Shown: positions 60,551 through 64,000 of the stretch, piece after piece
How the letters are laid out: each line of letters starts with the position of its first letter
How positions within the stretch are numbered: the first letter of the stretch is position 1
NCBI RefSeq assembly: GCF_001750685.1
Contig: NZ_CP017269.1
Span: 4,505,416-4,569,415 of the forward strand
Reading direction: 5' to 3'
DNA from: Geosporobacter ferrireducens
GTDB lineage: Bacteria; Bacillota; Clostridia; Peptostreptococcales; Thermotaleaceae
DNA length: 64,000 nt
The notes under the pieces: generated by a model
Seen by the model: only the letters and a program-made list of their open reading frames with translations
Databases searched by the model: none
What the model was told of the DNA's origin: nothing
Translations under genes and position numbers: made by a program

Positions 60551-60570
60551 ACTGACATACAGCTGTCAGT
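60551..60570. promoter_or_regulatory. Operator-like inverted repeat
   Basis: ACTGACA, 6 nt, TGTCAGT, about 40 bp before ATG 60611. It resembles TetR-family operators, but no matching regulator gene is adjacent. Confidence 0.55.
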
Positions 60571-60610
60571 GTAGTGTGATATTCTTTTTTAAAAAGGAGG
60601 ATTCACAATT

Positions 60611-61042
60611 ATGAAACCTAAGGTAATTATGCACTCACAGATCAGCCTTGATGGCCGCATTAAGGGCTTTGACAACCCGGAGGTATATTATCAAGTTGCC
60701 GGTGGAATTCATTCAGATGCGGTGCTGTTTGGTTCCAATACTGTTTTTACTGCATTTGAAGAATATCCTGACGAAACAGAGGCCGATTTTGCGAAGCCAG
60801 TAATAAGCCCGGATGATCTCAGACCAATAGGGGTCATCCCTGACAGCAGAGGAATACTGAGAAATCTTCACTGTTTAAGAAATCTTGGATATTTAAAGGA
60901 AGTTATAATTTTGGTATCAACTATCACTCCGAAGGCGTATCTGAGTTATTTAGAGGAAAGGAATTATCCATATATCATTGCAGGAAATGGCAATTGGAAT
61001 ACCGTTTCCGGCATGGAAACAGAAAGGATAAAAAAACAATGA
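60611..61042 (+). pseudogene. RibD C-terminal / dihydrofolate-reductase-like protein, 3'-truncated
   Basis: About 130 homologous residues: MKPKVIMHSQISLDGRIKGF, GGIHSDAVLFGSNTVFTAFE and RPIGVIPDSRGILRNLHCLR, then YLEERNYPYIIAGNGNWNTV. The fold is that of RibD/DHFR-type NADPH reductases. Family members are about 220 residues; here the last third is replaced by a short foreign end (SGMETERIKKQ) that runs into the DUF1801 gene. AAAAAGGAGG precedes ATG 60611. Confidence 0.7.
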
Positions 61043-61443
61043 ATGTAGATGTCAGAAAAGAAATCAATGCATATTTTGATCAAAAACCGGAGGATCTTCA
61101 AAAAATAGCTGCCAGACTTATGGAAATAATTCTCAGCCATCAAGGTATGGAGGCAGCAATAAAATGGGGAAAACCAACTTTTGCTATTAATAATGATTTT
61201 CATCACTGGATATGTGCGATCCAGATTTTAAAGAACAAGGTTTCGTTAGTATTTCATTTTGGTGGGTTATTGTGCGACGAGAAAAATAAATTGATTGCCG
61301 GTACCAGCAAATTCTTAAGAAAGATTGAATATGACAGACTTGACAGTATTAATGAAGGGGAAATTAAGTGCTTTATACAAAAGGCTGTTGAAAAGCTTCC
61401 CTATTTCAAAGAAAATTGGAAAGAAATCAATAAAAAGGATTGA
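61039..61443 (+). CDS. DUF1801 (YdhG-like) protein
   Basis: 134 residues: INAYFDQKPEDLQKIAARLM, EAAIKWGKPTFAINNDFHHW, ICAIQILKNKVSLVFHFGGL. This is the DUF1801/YdhG fold, related to frataxin-like iron proteins; function is unknown. It overlaps the preceding frame by 4 bp (ATGA) with AGAAAGGA upstream, so it is now coupled to the truncated reductase gene, perhaps by deletion. Confidence 0.8.
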   Translation: MNVDVRKEINAYFDQKPEDLQKIAARLMEIILSHQGMEAAIKWGKPTFAINNDFHHWICAIQILKNKVSLVFHFGGLLCDEKNKLIAGTSKFLRKIEYDRLDSINEGEIKCFIQKAVEKLPYFKENWKEINKKD

Positions 61444-62341
61444 TATTGGTGTAGACCATAACCTGCTTTCATGCTTTCTGTATAGGATGATCAAGATCCA
61501 GCTTTCTTCGAAGATAGCAAGAATTATGAAAAAAGTAGATGTAGAAACAGCTATCCTTTTACTAAGGAGGTAATACTCATGGATAATAATATGCAGATCA
61601 TATGTTTTTGATAGATTATATCGAAGAACATATTTCGGAACAGTAGGTGCCTGGCACGTTAAGTATGGTAATACAGTAGATTTACGCAAGGGTAATATGA
61701 TTGATATCCGAATATAATAATAAACGATATAAAACCAAGGAGTGCCGGGAATTTTTAATATTTGTTGAAAGACTATTTAATCTAATAATCGGCGATATAA
61801 ATAAAATGCATCCGTAAAACATATACAGGGAATGTCGAAATTTACACACTTTTGCCGAAAAAATAAATAAGAGTATGTATAACAGGAATAACCAAGTTTC
61901 CAGTAAATAACGAAAAACAAAGTATATTTGAATCCGTGCAGCCACAAGGAACTGTGAGGCTATAGCGTTGGTTGTTAGGGAGTAAGTAAGAAGTTTAAAA
62001 TCCTCTATTGAAATTTCTCAGTAGAGGATTTTTTATGCAATAACTGCTTAAGTGTTGTGCCTGGCATCATAAATTTCAATGAATATCAACAGAAAATAAA
62101 GGTGTGACGTGAAAGGGGAGGTGCCTTTTTGCATACACTTAAGGAGCATGATGGTACTTCTTTGAAAATAGAACTCTTCCCATTTTAATTATAACATATA
62201 GAAAATTGCAAATATAGACTATTTGTTCTCATTTGCTAGTGCTATAATGCAATAGTATATTAATGAGATTTGCTGGAGAGGATTATTATGGAAAGGATGT
62301 TACCTAAATTATCAAAGAAGGAATTGCCAAAGGAGGGAAAT
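61444..62341. other. Gap with AraC relic, REP-like repeats and a terminator
   Basis: 61563-61643: AAGGAGG, then MDNNMQIICF stop and, in another frame, LIDYIEEHISEQ, the start of an AraC-type regulator. GGTGCCTGGCAC (61646), GTGCCTGGCA (62057) and GGTGCCTTTTTGC (62111) are REP-like. 61805-61835 repeats ATGCATCCGTAAAACATATACA, nearly as at 346-372. AAAATCCTCTA/TAGAGGATTTTTT at 61998-62034 is a terminator. Confidence 0.45.
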
Positions 62342-64000
62342 ATATGAGTTCCTATGCGCTTGGTTTTCAGGAGATTGACAAAACAAAACTCATGGTTGTT
62401 GGGGGTAAAGGCGCCAATCTGGGGGAGCTTTCCAAGATTGAAGGAATACACGTCCCGGACGGCTTTTGCATTTCTACGGAAGCCTTTAAAAGAATCATTG
62501 GGGAAACGTCGTTGATTAATGAATTACTGGATCAGTTATCGCATCTAAAGGTGGAAGAACGGGATAAAATCGGTGAACTTAGCGGTAAGATTCGCAGGGT
62601 CATCGCAGGGCTAGATATCCCTGAAGACATTATTGAAGAGATCACCCGCCGCCTCTCCAGACTTGGAGAAAAAAATGCCTATGCAGTACGATCCAGCGCA
62701 ACCGCAGAGGATTTACCGATGGCCTCCTTCGCTGGTCAGCAGGATACGTATTTGAACATTATTGGGAGAGAGGCAATCCTAGAGCACATCAGCAAGTGCT
62801 GGGCATCGCTGTTTACCGAGAGGGCAGTAATTTATCGCCTTCAAAAGGGCTTCGACCACCGTAAAGTCCAGCTGTCTGTGGTTATTCAGAAGATGGTCTT
62901 TCCCCAGGCGGCAGGGATTTTGTTTACTGCAGATCCCGTCACTTCCAACAGGAAGGTATTATCTGTTGATGCCAGCTTCGGACTTGGTGAGGCCTTGGTC
63001 TCCGGCCTGGTGAATGCGGATATCTATAAAGTGTGTAACGGAAAGGTAGTCGATAAAAAGATATCCACCAAGAAGCGTGCGATTTATGTTTTAAAAGATG
63101 GCGGTACAAAAGAACAGGAGATTGAGCCTGGGCAGCAAAATGGGCAAACGCTGACGGATGAGCAGATTTTGCAGCTTGCGCATATGGGCAGAAAGATCGA
63201 AGAACATTTCGGCTACCCCCAGGACATCGAATGGTGTTTGGCTGATAATACATTTTATATTGTCCAGAGCCGGCCAATCACTACGCTATATCCCATCCCT
63301 GAAGCGAATGACCATGAATATCACGTTTATATATCTGTCGGTCATCAACAAATGATGACCGACCCTATGAAACCATTGGGATTGTCTTTATGGCAGTTAC
63401 AAGCAGCCGGACCCATGTTTAAAGCGGGTGGAAGGTTGTTTGTTGATGTTGCCCATATGTTGCCTTCACCTGACAGCAGAGAAATATTATTAAATAACAT
63501 GGGACAACACGATCCCCTCATAAAAGATGCATTGATAACCATCATCGAGCGGGGGGATTTTATAAAACCGTTACCGGATGATCAGAAAGAACAGAGTCCC
63601 GGTAAAAGCAATAAAGGCATGTCGTCTGCTGATATTCAGGCACAGGTAGGAAACGATCCCACAATCGTTTCTGGTTTGATTAAGCGCAGTCAAACATCAA
63701 TCGAAGCGTTAAAGCAAAACATCCAAGCGAGATCAGGATCAGATTTATTTGATTTTATCCTGGAAGATATCCAGCAATCAAAAAAGAGCTTATTTGATCC
63801 ACAAAACATGGGTGTGATTATGGCTGCCATGAATGCTTCATCATGGATCAATGAAAAGATGAAGGAGTGGTTAGGTGAAAAAAACGTAGCAGATATCCTT
63901 TCTCAATCTGTACCAAACAATATTACTTCGGAAATGGGTCTGGCGTTATTGGATGTCGCAGATGTGATTCGTCCTTATCCAGAAGTCATTGAGTATTTAC
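62342..64000 (+). CDS. rph: Rifampicin phosphotransferase (runs off the window)
   Basis: 553 residues are visible and the frame is open to the right edge. The start FQEIDKTKLMVVGGKGANLGELSKIEG, YAVRSSATAEDLPMASFAGQ, and FTADPVTSNRKVLSVDASFG belong to the PEP-synthase-like ATP-grasp domain (1 to about 315). The rest begins the rifampicin-binding domain; the C-terminal swivelling His domain lies outside. These enzymes phosphorylate rifamycins at the expense of ATP. The sequence closely resembles Firmicutes Rph, including VGHQQMMTDPMKPLG. ATG 62342 has AAGGAGG 6 nt upstream; an in-frame ATG at 62288, with GGAGAGG upstream, would add 18 residues. Confidence 0.9.

Noticed and set aside
1..64000. 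tRNA, rRNA and CRISPR features
   Set aside because: I saw no cloverleaf-like sequence with TTCRANYC context, no rRNA core sequence and no regularly spaced 24-40 bp direct repeats.

Overview
The window looks like an AT-rich chromosome segment of an anaerobic Clostridia member (Bacillota). The support is strong AGGAGG-type ribosome sites, many TTG/GTG starts, Tn916/Tn1549-type conjugative-element debris, a c-di-GMP-I riboswitch, a yjdF riboswitch, BlaI/M56 signalling, a MocR-PhzF divergon and a rifampicin phosphotransferase gene. I cannot name the species. There are no rRNA or tRNA genes and no CRISPR array.

Layout. 1-3800: mobile-element flotsam (RhuM tail, a deaminase with an extra C-terminal domain, an ArdA-like protein joined to a broken PAPS-reductase/acetyltransferase pair). 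4000-18750: the only long coherent block, a signalling and surface-polysaccharide region. It holds a processive GT2 synthase with a membrane-anchored GH18-like protein, CheW plus a chemoreceptor, two LytTR regulators with a GHKL kinase, a V4R sensor with a dead duplicate, a PAS-GGDEF diguanylate cyclase, a c-di-GMP-I riboswitch and a PTS-EIIC/EAL phosphodiesterase. Five copies of one promoter-like motif (TATTGGGAAC, 10 nt, CAATTGAATACA) lie in this block, four of them about 90-125 bp before a start codon, so it may be one regulon. 18800-21200: a 5'-truncated pPIWI_RE gene and a neighbour cut by a REP-associated transposase element.

21400-35600: small metabolic and regulatory units (HxlR, cysteine hydrolase, flavin reductase; MarR with a QueG-like protein; MocR with PhzF and an ornithine-cyclodeaminase relic) separated by lipoproteins, membrane proteins and two internally deleted insertion sequences. 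35600-41500: an rlmD tail, a RhuM tail, yjdF with its riboswitch, then a PadR, DUF1048, DUF1048, KTR, ABC cargo block lying between two oppositely oriented serine-recombinase relics. 41500-53400: TetR with a membrane protein, M56 peptidase/LCP/BlaI, a crotonase under a very large palindromic operator with a TetR gene, a broken MFS gene, DUF6273, a PNPOx-like protein, a chimeric ABC ATPase and a lipoprotein. 53400-64000: secreted proteins, an intact REP-associated transposase, an IS3 relic in front of a Crp gene, an aldehyde dehydrogenase, a WYL relic, small enzymes and rph, which runs off the window.

The main architectural observation is that about 65-bp junction sequences (a hairpin plus a CTCAAGGCAYGTNGAG core plus a fragment resembling the 3' end of rlmD/rumA) recur five times between 23 and 60 kb, with three shorter core-only relatives. 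With the recombinase, ArdA, VirB4-like, KTR and RhuM relics, this suggests repeated integration and deletion of rlmD-targeting elements.
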